NCBI GenBank assembly: GCA_945878795.1
Contig: CAMDWF010000012.1
Coordinates: forward strand, 1-16,299
Length of the DNA: 16,299 bases
Source: Synechococcus sp. UW140
Lineage (GTDB): Bacteria > Cyanobacteriota > Cyanobacteriia > PCC-6307 > Cyanobiaceae
Direction of reading: 5' to 3'
Shown here piece after piece: positions 1-8,472 of this stretch (the first letter of the stretch is position 1; every line of letters starts with the position of its first letter). The notes below the pieces were generated by a model, which was not told the DNA's origin, ran no database searches, and saw only the letters and a list, made by a program, of their open reading frames with translations. Position numbers and translations under genes: made by a program.

Positions 1-728
1 GCATTGGTGGCGATGAAATTATCGATCACCCGAAGCCGCTTAATCAATTTAGCCCGTTTCTGCCCCTTACTTGCATTAATTTCCTCGCGCAATTGTTCGG
101 CAATTTCGTTTAACTGCAGATCCTCAAGCAGTTGCTTTAGCGCTTCGGCACCAATGCCGACGATAGGCTCATTTTCGATTTCGGAGTCTTCCGCAAAAAT
201 CTGGTCTTCGATCTCTAGCCACTCATCCTCTGTCAGGAGTTGCTTATAGGTGAGATCTTTATGATCACCCGGATCGAGTACAACGTAGCAGTTGAAGTAA
301 ACAATCTGCTCAACATCTCGGAGCGGCATATCCAAAAGAATCGCCACATAACTGGGGATCCCCTTGAGATACCAGACATGGGACACCGGAGCCGCCAGCT
401 TGATAAACCCCATGCGATGACGACGCACCCTGCTTTCGGTGACCTCAACGCCGCATCGCTCACAGACAATGCCGCGGTGACGAACTCGTTTATACTTACC
501 GCAATGACATTCCCAATCTTTGGAAGGGCCAAAAATCTTCTCACAAAAGAGCCCGTCCATCTCGGGCTTAAGGGTGCGGTAATTGATGGTTTCTGGTTTG
601 GTTACCTCACCGACCACCTGACCATTGGGGAGTGTGCGCTGGCCCCACTGCATGATCCGCTCTGGCGATGCGAGCGTGATCTTGACGTAGTCGAAGTGGT
701 TTTCAGTGCGAAGGTTGCTGTTAGACAT
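1..728 (-). CDS. rpoC1: RNA polymerase gamma subunit RpoC1, 5' part (runs off window)
   Basis: This is the N-terminal 242 codons of the cyanobacterial gamma subunit, equivalent to the N-terminal part of beta' in other bacteria; the rest lies beyond the left edge. It forms the clamp and the DNA entry side of RNA polymerase. The protein starts MSNSNLRTENHFDYVKI, as expected for picocyanobacteria. A zinc-binding set is visible at C74, C76, C89 and C92 (DWECHCGKY ... GIVCERCGV), the usual RpoC zinc ribbon. The ATG at 728 is chosen because it gives this conserved N-terminus. No clear Shine-Dalgarno sequence precedes it. It follows rpoB by 95 bases on the same strand and is almost certainly co-transcribed with it; rpoC2 would be expected further left. 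The catalytic NADFDGD motif is not reached in this window. Identity is very secure. Confidence 0.97.
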   Translation of the reverse strand, partial: MSNSNLRTENHFDYVKITLASPERIMQWGQRTLPNGQVVGEVTKPETINYRTLKPEMDGLFCEKIFGPSKDWECHCGKYKRVRHRGIVCERCGVEVTESRVRRHRMGFIKLAAPVSHVWYLKGIPSYVAILLDMPLRDVEQIVYFNCYVVLDPGDHKDLTYKQLLTEDEWLEIEDQIFAEDSEIENEPIVGIGAEALKQLLEDLQLNEIAEQLREEINASKGQKRAKLIKRLRVIDNFIATN

Positions 729-765
729 CGGGGTGTGGGGAGCGCTTGCTCATTCAAGGGAGAAA

Positions 766-778
766 GACAGACAGACAG
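766..778. repeat. Tetranucleotide repeat GACA x3 in the rpoB-rpoC1 spacer
   Basis: Three perfect tandem GACA units plus one extra G lie in the 95-base spacer between rpoB and rpoC1. In the mRNA (minus strand) this is a CUGU-repeat, pyrimidine-rich tract about 40 bases before the rpoC1 start codon. Short repeats of this kind can change copy number by slippage, but three units is modest and no function is shown. Confidence 0.6.
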
Positions 779-823
779 GGAAACAGACCGAACAGTCATT
801 CGGACCGGTTTTCGATCAAAAGA

Positions 824-3800
824 TCAGTCGTCGTCATAATCCGCTACCCCCAGGGACTCGTAGGTGGGACGGCTAGGGGTGCTGCGACGGGGGTTGACGT
901 CTTGCATGAGGTCAACTTCTTCGCCGCTATCGGTATAGACTGCTATGTCAAGACCAAGGGATTGGAGCTCGCGCATCAACACCTTGAAGGATTCGGGAGT
1001 TCCCGGACGCGGTATGGGTTTGCCCTTGACAATTGCGTTTAGAGCTTCGTTCCGACCCTGCATATCATCGGACTTGACCGTCAACAACTCTTGCAAGGTG
1101 TAGGCAGCCCCATAGGCTTCTAAAGCCCAAACTTCCATTTCACCCAATCGCTGGCCGCCCTGCTGGGCCTTACCACCCAATGGCTGCTGGGTCACAAGGG
1201 AGTAAGGACCAGTGGAGCGGGCGTGGATCTTGTCGTCAACAAGGTGGACTAGCTTCAGGATGTGGGCATAACCAACGGTCACTGGTTGATCGAAGGCTTC
1301 GCCACTACGACCATCAATAAGCTGAATCTTGCCTGGGTTCTCAGGGTCATAGACCCATTCCTTGCCGGGTTGCTTAGCCGCCTCTTCGAGATAGGCCTGA
1401 ACGGTCTGTTTGGATTTCTCAGCTCCGTGCATTTCATCGAAGGGCACGACCTTCACCCGGCAACCGAGGTGGGAGGAAGCCCAGCCCATCAGGCATTCGA
1501 AAACCTGCCCCACATTCATCCGCGAGGGCACACCCAAGGGATTGAGCACTATGTCAATCGGGGTGCCATCGGGCAGATAGGGCATGTCTTGACGGGGAAG
1601 TATGCGACTGATAATTCCCTTGTTACCGTGACGGCCAGCCATTTTGTCCCCTACCTGGATTTTGCGCCTTTGGGCCACATAAACCCTGACGACCATGTTG
1701 GCACCAGGAGGTAGCTCATCGCCCTGTTCGCGGGTGTAAATGCGAACATCAACTACACGGCCACGCTCCGTACTTGGAACCCGCAGGGAATTGTCGCGAA
1801 CATCACGGGCTTTTTCACCAAAAATGGCCCGCAACAATTTCTCTTCGGGGGGTTGGTCCGATTCGCCCTTGGGGGTCACTTTGCCAACAAGAATATCCCC
1901 TGATTCAACATAAGCACCTATGCGTATGATGCCCATCTCATCCAAATTGCCTAAACTTTCTTCGGCAACATTAGGAATTTCACGAGTGATTTCCTCTGGG
2001 CCGAGCTTGGTCTGGCGAGCCTCAATCTCATACTTCTCAATGTGGACAGAAGTATAAAGATCATCCTGAACTAGACGTTCACTCACGAGAATAGCATCCT
2101 CGTAATTATACCCTTCCCAGGGCATATAGGCTATCAATACATTCTGTCCCAACGCGATCTCTCCGCCTTCACAAGCAGAACCATTGGCTAGCACCTGGCC
2201 AGCGATCACCGGGTCGCCAAGCTTGACGATCGGACGCTGGTTAAGGCAGGTGTCCTGATTGGAGCGTTGGTACTTCTGCAGATGGTGCACATGTTCGTAG
2301 CCTTCCTCATCGCGGATCACGATGGCGGTGGCATCCACGAATGTGACCGTGCCGTTGACCCGGGTAATCGGCACCATGCCTGAGTCGCGAGCCACCTGGG
2401 TTTCCAGGCCGGTGCCCACTAGGGGCCTTTCAGGACGCAGCAGGGGTACAGCCTGACGCTGCATGTTTGAGCCCATTAGGGCTCGGTTGGCGTCGTCATG
2501 CTCCAAAAAGGGAATCAGCGAAGTAGCCACGGAGATCACCTGCACCGGTGAAAGCTGCACGTAATCGACCTGCTGGGGGGGCACCTTTTCGAAATCCTGG
2601 CGATAGCGCACCGGCACCAGATCAACCGTGATGTTCCCTTCGGAGTCCGTGGCCACATCACCGGGGGCAATGCGGCATTCGTCTTCCAGGTCAGCAGAGA
2701 GGTAGATGGGGGCCCCCTGTTTTATAACGACCCCGTTTTCCACCTTCCAGAAAGGGGTTTCGATGAAGCCGTACTCGTTGACCCGGGCGTGGGTAGCCAG
2801 GGAGCCAATTAGGCCGGCGTTGGGCCCTTCCGGAGTCTCGATTGGGCAAATCCGTCCGTAGTGGGAAGGATGGATATCACGAACCGCAAATCCGGCCCGC
2901 TCCCGGGTCAGGCCCCCAGGCCCTAGGGCACTGATCCGGCGTTTGTGGGTTAACTCTGCCAAGGGGTTGGTCTGATCCATGAACTGGCTTAGTTGGCTGG
3001 AGCCAAAGAACTCCTTGATCGCTGCCACCAGGGGCTTGGGATTGACCAACTGAGCCGGAGTGAGCGAATCTGTTTCACCTACGGTCATGCGCTCCTTAAT
3101 AATCCTTTCGAGGCGATTCAGGCCAACACGAACCTGGTTCTGAAGCAATTCGCCAACGGAACGCACCCGACGGTTGCCGAGGTGATCAATATCATCAAGA
3201 GATGCTCCACCAACATCTAGCTCAAGATTGATCAGGTAATCGATGGTCGAGAGTACATCCTCTGGAGTGAGGGTACGCACCGCATCCGGGATCGTTAGTC
3301 GGAGCTTTTTGTTGATCTTGTACCGCCCTACACGACCTAGGTCGTACCGCTTAGGATCAAAGAAGCGGCTATGCAGCAACTGCTGACCACCACTAACAGA
3401 GGGGGGTTCGCCGGGACGGAGTTTTTTGTAGAGCTCTAACAGAGCCTGATCTTCTGAACTGATGCCTTCGTCATTTGCGGCCTCGATAGACTTTTGGTAA
3501 TACTCCGGGTGGCGAAGCTTATCGAGAACATCATTATCGGAAAGGCCGATGGCCCTCATCAATACGTGGGCATTGATCTTGCGTGTCTTGTCAACGCGTA
3601 CGTGAAGAAGATCATTCTTATCTGTCTCAAACTTCAGCCAGGCACCCCGATTAGGAATGAGACTGGCATTGAATGTTTTCCGCCCATTCTTATCCTGCTC
3701 ATCCTTGAAATAGACCCCAGGGCTCCGAACAATCTGGTTCACAATGACCCTTTCGGCGCCATTGATGATGAAAGTGCCGCGCTCTGTCATGAGCGGAAGT

Positions 3801-4114
3801 TCGCCGATGAAGACTTCCTGTTCCTTAATTTCCCCAGTTTCCTTATTGACCAGTCGGCAGGTCACATACATCTGAGAAGCGAATGTGGCGTCCCGTCGCT
3901 TCGCCTCTTCAACATCGTGACGGGGCCGCTTGAGGCGATATTCATTGCCAACAAAATGCAATTCAAGTTTGCCGGTGTAATCGGTTATCGGCGAAAAGCT
4001 GTCGAGTTCCTCGATCAGGCCCTTTTCCAGGAACCATTTGAAGCTCGCCCGCTGTACCTCCACGAGATCGGGAAGGTAAGTGACGGTCTTGGCGACCTGG
4101 ATCGCGCTGCTCAT
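824..4114 (-). CDS. rpoB: RNA polymerase beta subunit RpoB
   Basis: Complete 1096-residue beta subunit of RNA polymerase, shorter than the E. coli protein (1342) as usual for cyanobacteria, which lack some lineage-specific insertions. It begins MSSAIQVAKTVTYLPDLVEV, the picocyanobacterial N-terminus. The rifampicin-binding region reads GSSQLSQFMDQTNPLAEL at about residues 371-388. D380, H390 and S395, equivalent to E. coli D516, H526 and S531, are all wild type, so nothing here predicts rifampicin resistance. The active-site motif GDKMAGRHGNKG lies at about residues 822-833. The C-terminal motif GGQRLGEMEVWALEAYGAAY contacts beta' and lies near residue 980. The extreme C-terminus is acidic (ADYDDD). 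It is preceded by a 274-base leader with a hairpin and followed by rpoC1. Identity is certain. Confidence 0.99.
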   Translation of the reverse strand: MSSAIQVAKTVTYLPDLVEVQRASFKWFLEKGLIEELDSFSPITDYTGKLELHFVGNEYRLKRPRHDVEEAKRRDATFASQMYVTCRLVNKETGEIKEQEVFIGELPLMTERGTFIINGAERVIVNQIVRSPGVYFKDEQDKNGRKTFNASLIPNRGAWLKFETDKNDLLHVRVDKTRKINAHVLMRAIGLSDNDVLDKLRHPEYYQKSIEAANDEGISSEDQALLELYKKLRPGEPPSVSGGQQLLHSRFFDPKRYDLGRVGRYKINKKLRLTIPDAVRTLTPEDVLSTIDYLINLELDVGGASLDDIDHLGNRRVRSVGELLQNQVRVGLNRLERIIKERMTVGETDSLTPAQLVNPKPLVAAIKEFFGSSQLSQFMDQTNPLAELTHKRRISALGPGGLTRERAGFAVRDIHPSHYGRICPIETPEGPNAGLIGSLATHARVNEYGFIETPFWKVENGVVIKQGAPIYLSADLEDECRIAPGDVATDSEGNITVDLVPVRYRQDFEKVPPQQVDYVQLSPVQVISVATSLIPFLEHDDANRALMGSNMQRQAVPLLRPERPLVGTGLETQVARDSGMVPITRVNGTVTFVDATAIVIRDEEGYEHVHHLQKYQRSNQDTCLNQRPIVKLGDPVIAGQVLANGSACEGGEIALGQNVLIAYMPWEGYNYEDAILVSERLVQDDLYTSVHIEKYEIEARQTKLGPEEITREIPNVAEESLGNLDEMGIIRIGAYVESGDILVGKVTPKGESDQPPEEKLLRAIFGEKARDVRDNSLRVPSTERGRVVDVRIYTREQGDELPPGANMVVRVYVAQRRKIQVGDKMAGRHGNKGIISRILPRQDMPYLPDGTPIDIVLNPLGVPSRMNVGQVFECLMGWASSHLGCRVKVVPFDEMHGAEKSKQTVQAYLEEAAKQPGKEWVYDPENPGKIQLIDGRSGEAFDQPVTVGYAHILKLVHLVDDKIHARSTGPYSLVTQQPLGGKAQQGGQRLGEMEVWALEAYGAAYTLQELLTVKSDDMQGRNEALNAIVKGKPIPRPGTPESFKVLMRELQSLGLDIAVYTDSGEEVDLMQDVNPRRSTPSRPTYESLGVADYDDD

Positions 4115-4217
4115 GCGGTGGACCTGCAGGAACGAAAAAGAAGGGACGGACTGGAGGGGGCTCTGGTGTCAGATCCGCATTCATTCCCAGGGGAGCCCCA
4201 AGGACGATGCCGACGCG

Positions 4218-4249
4218 AATAGCCGTCCCCCCGAGGGGGAACGGCTATT
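4218..4249 (-). promoter_or_regulatory. Strong hairpin in the tatD-rpoB spacer (possible attenuator or terminator)
   Basis: An almost perfect inverted repeat: arm AATAGCCGTCCCCC, a CGA loop, and the matching arm GGGGGAACGGCTATT, with a single bulged base. This gives about 14 base pairs, mostly G-C in the upper stem. In the transcribed direction it ends about 104 bases before the rpoB start and begins about 140 bases after the tatD stop. No run of U follows it, so it is not a standard intrinsic terminator. It could be an attenuator, a processing site or a barrier between tatD and rpoB transcription. The structure is read directly; the role is inference. Confidence 0.6.
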
Positions 4250-4387
4250 ACCACCAACCTCTCTCACCGGATGGACCGGAAGAGAGCCGATTCGGCGGCT
4301 GCCGAGGCGGAGGAAAGGGTTGGGGACACCAGGGCTTGAATAACCAGGATGGAAATGGAAGCGTCTCCGCTGCCAGGCCAATCTCAA

Positions 4388-4393
4388 ATCATA
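4388..4393 (-). promoter_or_regulatory. Possible -10 box for rpoB at the end of tatD
   Basis: On the minus strand TATGAT (five of six matches to TATAAT) overlaps the tatD stop codon. A transcript from here would have a leader of roughly 265 bases that includes the 4218-4249 hairpin. No good -35 box is present at 17 bases, although many cyanobacterial promoters depend mainly on the -10 element. It is a weak candidate. Confidence 0.2.
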
Positions 4394-5231
4394 CCTTGTC
4401 AAGCTTCAAGCCGAACAGTGTTACGGCGTTAGCGGAGCTGCTAAGGGCGAGGCTGGCCAGGCTTTCGCCCCGAAGCTCCGCCACCCGTTCGGCCACCAGG
4501 GCCACATGGGCTGGCTCATTGCGCTGACCCCGACGGGGAACCGGAGCCAGGAAAGGGCAATCGGTTTCGACCAGGAGGCGCTCAGCCGGAACGCGGCGCG
4601 CGCATTCATGGGTATCGAGCGCCTTGGGGAAGGTGACCGTGCCGCTGAAGCTGATGAAAAGGCCCAGTTCCAAAAAGGTCTCCATCTCTGCTGGGGTGCC
4701 CCCCCAGCAGTGCATAACTCCCCTCAGGCCTGCGCCCTGGCGATGCCGTTGCCGCAGTTCGGCCAGCATGGGCTCGGCGGCATCCCGACAATGGATGATC
4801 ACGGGAAGATCGAGATCGAGAGCCAGATCAAGTTGGGGCCTCAACATGGCCAGCTGCTCTTCAAGATTCTTCTGGCGATAGAGATCCAAGCCCAGCTCAC
4901 CGATGGCCACAACCCGATCGTCCGCCAGGGCGGCTTCCCGCAGCACCATCGCCGTATCGGCCTGCCAGTGCTCGGTGTCCAGGGGGTGGACACCCACCGA
5001 ATAGCGCATTTCAGGGAAGCGATCCGCCAGGGCGCGGATGGCCTGAATCTCTCCCGGCTCGACGCAGGCATGGACCAGAGCCCGCACGCCAGCATGCCGC
5101 CAGCGGGCGGCCACCCCATCGAGATCGTCGTCGAACTGTCGGAAAACGATGTGGCAATGGGAATCAACCAGTGCAGGGGCTGGAGCGGCCGGGGCACTGC
5201 TAAGGGGATCAACGACAGGCAAGGAGGCCAT
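4389..5231 (-). CDS. tatD: TatD-family metal-dependent hydrolase (putative DNase)
   Basis: A 280-residue protein of the TatD/YcfH/YjjV family, cytoplasmic TIM-barrel enzymes with a two-metal centre; some members are 3'-5' DNases with roles in DNA repair or degradation. All expected metal ligands are visible: the HxH pair H25 and H27 (DSHCHI), E112 (GELGLD), H147 (VIIHCRDA), H174 (VMHCWGG) and D224 (VETDCPFLAP). The PRRGxRNEP signature follows at about residue 232. The first 20 residues are an Ala/Pro-rich extension before the barrel. The ATG at 5231 is the start used, and the extension makes the exact start slightly uncertain. It lies upstream of rpoB on the same strand and diverges from hisD with an 89-base gap. 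The family is secure; the physiological substrate is not known from sequence. Confidence 0.93.
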   Translation of the reverse strand: MASLPVVDPLSSAPAAPAPALVDSHCHIVFRQFDDDLDGVAARWRHAGVRALVHACVEPGEIQAIRALADRFPEMRYSVGVHPLDTEHWQADTAMVLREAALADDRVVAIGELGLDLYRQKNLEEQLAMLRPQLDLALDLDLPVIIHCRDAAEPMLAELRQRHRQGAGLRGVMHCWGGTPAEMETFLELGLFISFSGTVTFPKALDTHECARRVPAERLLVETDCPFLAPVPRRGQRNEPAHVALVAERVAELRGESLASLALSSSANAVTLFGLKLDKV

Positions 5232-5320
5232 GGAGGCGGATGGGCCCGAGGATTACCCATTGTCGCCGGGGCCTGCGGCGCAAGGCCGACCAGGGCCCCG
5301 GACCCTAGCCTCAAGCAACG

Positions 5321-6673
5321 ATGCCAAATGAGAGCTTGATTGCATCCGGTTCCCAACCCACGGCCACCCCTACTGCCGTGACCCTGACCTGCCTACCGGA
5401 TGGTGATGCCGCCGGCGCCAGACTGGAGGCCATTGCCGCCCGCACCGGCGGTAGCCGACGGCGCCAGGAAGAGGAAACAGTGGCCGCCATCCTGGAGCAG
5501 GTGCGCCTCGGCGGGGACGCCGCCCTGCTCGACCTCAGTGAACGTTTCGACGGGGTGCGGCCCCAGCCCCTTCGTCTAGACAGCAGCCAACTGCAGGCCG
5601 CCTGGGAAGCCACAACCATCGAGCTGCGCCAAGCCCTGGAGCTGGCCCATCGCCGCATTCTCGATTTTCATCGCCGCCAGCTGCCGGCTGACCTGGCCGT
5701 TGTCGGTCCCCATGGCGAGAAGCTTGGCCGCCGCTGGCGGCCCGTGCAGAGGGCGGGGCTTTATGTGCCCGGCGGTCGGGCGGCCTATCCCAGCACCGTG
5801 TTGATGAACGCCGTTCCGGCAAGAGTGGCTGGCGTTGAACGCATCGTCATGGTCACCCCACCGGGTCCGGGCGGGGCACCCAACCCAACGGTCATGGCCG
5901 CAGCCCATCTCTGCGGCATCAACGAAGTCATCCAGGTCGGCGGCGCCCAGGCAATCGCCGCCCTGGCCTGGGGTACCGAAACCGTACCCCGGGTGGATGT
6001 GATCAGCGGGCCGGGCAACATCTGGGTGACCTTGGCCAAAAAAGCTGTGTACGGCCAAGTGGGAATCGACTCCCTTGCTGGCCCCAGCGAAGTCCTGATC
6101 ATTGCCGACCACACCGCTAAAGCCGAGCATGTCGCCGCCGACCTAATGGCCCAGGCCGAACACGATCCCCTGGCGGCGGCGATCCTGATCACCACCAGCG
6201 GCGAACTGGCGGCGGCTGTCCCCAGGGCCATCGACGCCCAACTGGAAAACCACCCGCGGGCTGCCATCACCCGTGCAGCCCTGGAAGATTGGGGCCTGAT
6301 TGTGGTCTGTGCAGACCTCGAAGCCGCTGCCCGCCTCAGTGACAGCTTTGCCCCTGAGCACCTGGAGCTGCTGGTGGAGCATCCCGAACCCCTGGCCGAG
6401 CACATCCGCCACGCCGGGGCCATTTTCCTTGGGCCCTGGAGTCCAGAGGCCGTTGGGGATTACCTAGCCGGCCCCAACCACACCCTCCCCACCAGCGGCA
6501 CCGCCCGCTTCAGTGGTGCCCTGAGCGTCGAAACCTTCCTGCGCCAGACCAGTTTGATCGGCTTCAACCGCGCCGCCCTTGAGGCCACCGGCCCCGCCGT
6601 GATTACCCTGGCCGCAAGCGAAGGGCTCCACAGCCACGCTGAATCAGTCAGGCAACGGTTGGCTTCCCCCTGA
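5321..6673 (+). CDS. hisD: Histidinol dehydrogenase HisD
   Basis: A 450-residue histidinol dehydrogenase, which carries out the last two steps of histidine synthesis: NAD-dependent oxidation of L-histidinol to histidinal and then histidine. Key residues are visible: the family signature near 225-260 (VISGPGNIWVTLAKK ... DSLAGPSEVLI), zinc ligands Q278 and H281 (QAEHDP), catalytic E346-H347 (FAPEHLEL), D380 (VGDYLAGPNH) and H439 near the C-terminus (EGLHSHAES). Length is slightly above the E. coli enzyme (434) because of an unconserved N-terminal stretch, so a start a little downstream is possible; the ATG at 5321 is taken as the first good start. It is a monocistronic-looking gene that diverges from tatD and converges on rpiA. 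Other his genes are not in the window, which fits the scattered his genes of cyanobacteria. Confidence 0.97.
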   Translation: MPNESLIASGSQPTATPTAVTLTCLPDGDAAGARLEAIAARTGGSRRRQEEETVAAILEQVRLGGDAALLDLSERFDGVRPQPLRLDSSQLQAAWEATTIELRQALELAHRRILDFHRRQLPADLAVVGPHGEKLGRRWRPVQRAGLYVPGGRAAYPSTVLMNAVPARVAGVERIVMVTPPGPGGAPNPTVMAAAHLCGINEVIQVGGAQAIAALAWGTETVPRVDVISGPGNIWVTLAKKAVYGQVGIDSLAGPSEVLIIADHTAKAEHVAADLMAQAEHDPLAAAILITTSGELAAAVPRAIDAQLENHPRAAITRAALEDWGLIVVCADLEAAARLSDSFAPEHLELLVEHPEPLAEHIRHAGAIFLGPWSPEAVGDYLAGPNHTLPTSGTARFSGALSVETFLRQTSLIGFNRAALEATGPAVITLAASEGLHSHAESVRQRLASP

Positions 6674-6801
6674 GGCCCCTGCCCCTGCGGGCCCGCCAAC
6701 CATGGCAAAGGTGAGGTCCTAACCCCTCGGGCCCGTTGGCCAAGGCAGCTTGTAGTGGCGATCCAGCAGGTGGGCGGTTCCAGTTGAATCGGCTTGCTGC
6801 A

Positions 6802-7515
6802 TCAGCGACGGATCAGATCCCGAACCTGGGCTTCGCCAGCAACGATCTCGCCGACAAGCACTTGGTCGGTGAGGTTAACGAACAGGCCGTTTTCGAGCAC
6901 ACCAGGAAGATTGTTGATTGCTGACTCAAGGCTGGCCGGGTTGGCGATACCCCCGGCGAACCTGACATCCAGCACCAGGTTTCCCTGATCTGTCACCACT
7001 GGCCCGGCCTTGCGAACGGCCATGCGCAGCTCGGAATCACCACCGAGGGCGGCCAGTTCAGCCTTCACCTGGCGCCAGGCCCCAGGCAACACCTCAACGG
7101 GCAAAAGAAAGGAAAGGTTGAGCCTTTCCACCAACTTGCCAGCATCCACGACCACGACGAAGCGTTTAGCCCGTCGAGCCACCAACTTCTCCTGAACATG
7201 ACACGCACCGCCCCCCTTAATAAGCTGAAAAGCCGGATCGACCTCGTCAGCGCCATCAATGGCCAAGTCGATGTGATCGATGGCGTTCAGGCTCTTGAGG
7301 GGAATGCCCAGCTCGGCGGCTAGGACCTCACCTTGAAAGGACGTGGTCACGCCAGTGATGTCGCGTAAGGCGCCGCTGCGCAGCTTCGCTGCCAAGCCCT
7401 CAATCATCAGAGCCGCCGTGGAGCCGGAACCTAGGCCAACCACCATGCCGTCCTGAATTTGCTCAACCGCAGCCGCAGCAACGGCTTGCTTCATGCGTTG
7501 CTGAAGATCTTCCAT
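6802..7515 (-). CDS. rpiA: Ribose-5-phosphate isomerase A
   Basis: A 237-residue RpiA, which interconverts ribose 5-phosphate and ribulose 5-phosphate in the Calvin cycle and the pentose phosphate pathway. Motifs, numbered from the ATG at 7515: phosphate-binding loop GLGSGSTA at about 27-34, DLAIDGADEVD with the two acidic residues D87 and D90, K100 and general base E109 (KGGGACHVQEKLVA), then DQGNLVLDV and NLPGVLENGLF. The frame can be opened two codons earlier at a GTG (7521), but the ATG at 7515 gives MEDLQQRMKQAV, the N-terminus I expect from picocyanobacterial relatives, so it is preferred. It follows rpsT on the same strand with about 70 bases between, and may share its transcript. It converges with hisD across a 128-base gap where I see no convincing terminator. 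Confidence 0.97.
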   Translation of the reverse strand: MEDLQQRMKQAVAAAAVEQIQDGMVVGLGSGSTAALMIEGLAAKLRSGALRDITGVTTSFQGEVLAAELGIPLKSLNAIDHIDLAIDGADEVDPAFQLIKGGGACHVQEKLVARRAKRFVVVVDAGKLVERLNLSFLLPVEVLPGAWRQVKAELAALGGDSELRMAVRKAGPVVTDQGNLVLDVRFAGGIANPASLESAINNLPGVLENGLFVNLTDQVLVGEIVAGEAQVRDLIRR

Positions 7516-7584
7516 GGCCACGAGTTACCTGTCAAACCGAGCGGCGTGACGGTAGCAAGGGGCCTGCAGCAAGGCCGGAGCCGA

Positions 7585-7902
7585 TCAGGCCGCCGCTGGC
7601 TCAGCGCCGGTGCCCGGCTCAAGAACCTGCTTGACCGCAGCACTGAGCCTCGATTTTTGGTTGGAGCCCGTATTGCGATGCATCACGCCCACCTTCACAG
7701 CCTTGTCGATCTTGCTGAAGGCGGCACTCAGGGAGGACTCAACGGCGGCCTTGGACTCAGGCCCAGGCTTCTGGCCGTAGGTGCTGCAGGCGACAAAGCA
7801 GCGCTTCATCAAGGTGCGCAGGGCTGACTTGTAGGTGCGGTTGCGCAGTCGGTTGCGCTCGGCGATCTCGATGCGTTTCTTGGACGACTTGTTATTGGCC
7901 AA
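7585..7902 (-). CDS. rpsT: Small ribosomal subunit protein S20 (UUG start)
   Basis: A 105-residue basic S20 that binds 16S rRNA early in 30S assembly. It begins (M)ANNKSSKKRIEIAERNRLRNR, the standard S20 N-terminus, and is rich in Lys and Arg with long predicted helices. The C-terminal tail is short and Ala/Pro-rich (EPGTGAEPAAA). The start codon is TTG, complement of caa at 7900-7902. An in-frame TGA lies 18 bases upstream at 7921-7923 with no ATG or GTG between, and the next in-frame ATG would remove about 30 conserved residues, so the TTG start is forced. No Shine-Dalgarno sequence is evident. E. coli rpsT also starts with UUG and is autogenously controlled at translation; similar control here is only inference. 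rpiA follows on the same strand. Confidence 0.97.
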   Translation of the reverse strand: MANNKSSKKRIEIAERNRLRNRTYKSALRTLMKRCFVACSTYGQKPGPESKAAVESSLSAAFSKIDKAVKVGVMHRNTGSNQKSRLSAAVKQVLEPGTGAEPAAA

Positions 7903-7933
7903 AGCGGGTTCGTAGCGAATTCAACAAAGGTCA

Positions 7934-7939
7934 ATCCTA
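7934..7939 (-). promoter_or_regulatory. Possible -10 box for rpsT
   Basis: On the minus strand TAGGAT lies about 32 bases before the rpsT UUG start and would give a very short leader of about 25 bases. No convincing -35 box is seen at the usual distance. It is offered as a weak candidate only. Confidence 0.2.
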
Positions 7940-8472
7940 CATCGCCCCTTTGCTCGCGTCCTCCGCAGCTGGTTGAAGCTTGGGGTGGGGCCAAAATGGA
8001 AGCCCAATAGCCCAATCCGGTCACCCCTGCCCCCCCGATACCGCCAGCTCAAAAAGGAGCTCCACCTCTTTGGCCCCGGTCCAAGCCCATCCTGCCCCTG
8101 GATGGCAGTGGCCTGAAGGGACCCCTGACGCTCGAGTATCTGGAGGCCCCTAGCCGCGACTGCGGCAGCGCGATGGCAACTGTCTTGGCTCACGCATCAG
8201 CGTCCATGGCGATCTGATCGCCTGCACTTCCATGGCTCGGGTTGTCCCGGTTGAATGGGCAGGTCGCCAAGCCGCCAGCCTGGCCTTAGCGATGCCCGTG
8301 GTCGCAGGGCTTAAGAAGCACCAAAAACCGTGCCACAGCGTCTTCAGCAGCGACCCACCATGGGGAGCGACCTCCTGCGCACCGGGCTCGCAGTGATGCC
8401 CAAGCGACTGAACACGGGCAGCCCCTAGCCGATGTCCAACAAAGCCTAGGGAGAGTCATTACCCATTAAGAA

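Noticed and set aside
2930..2985. Possible rifampicin-resistance substitution in RpoB
   Set aside because: Positions equivalent to E. coli D516, H526 and S531 are all the sensitive-type residues.
7921..8193. 90-residue minus-strand frame upstream of rpsT
   Set aside because: Composition is unlike a real protein, there is no recognisable motif, and it occupies the expected rpsT promoter region.
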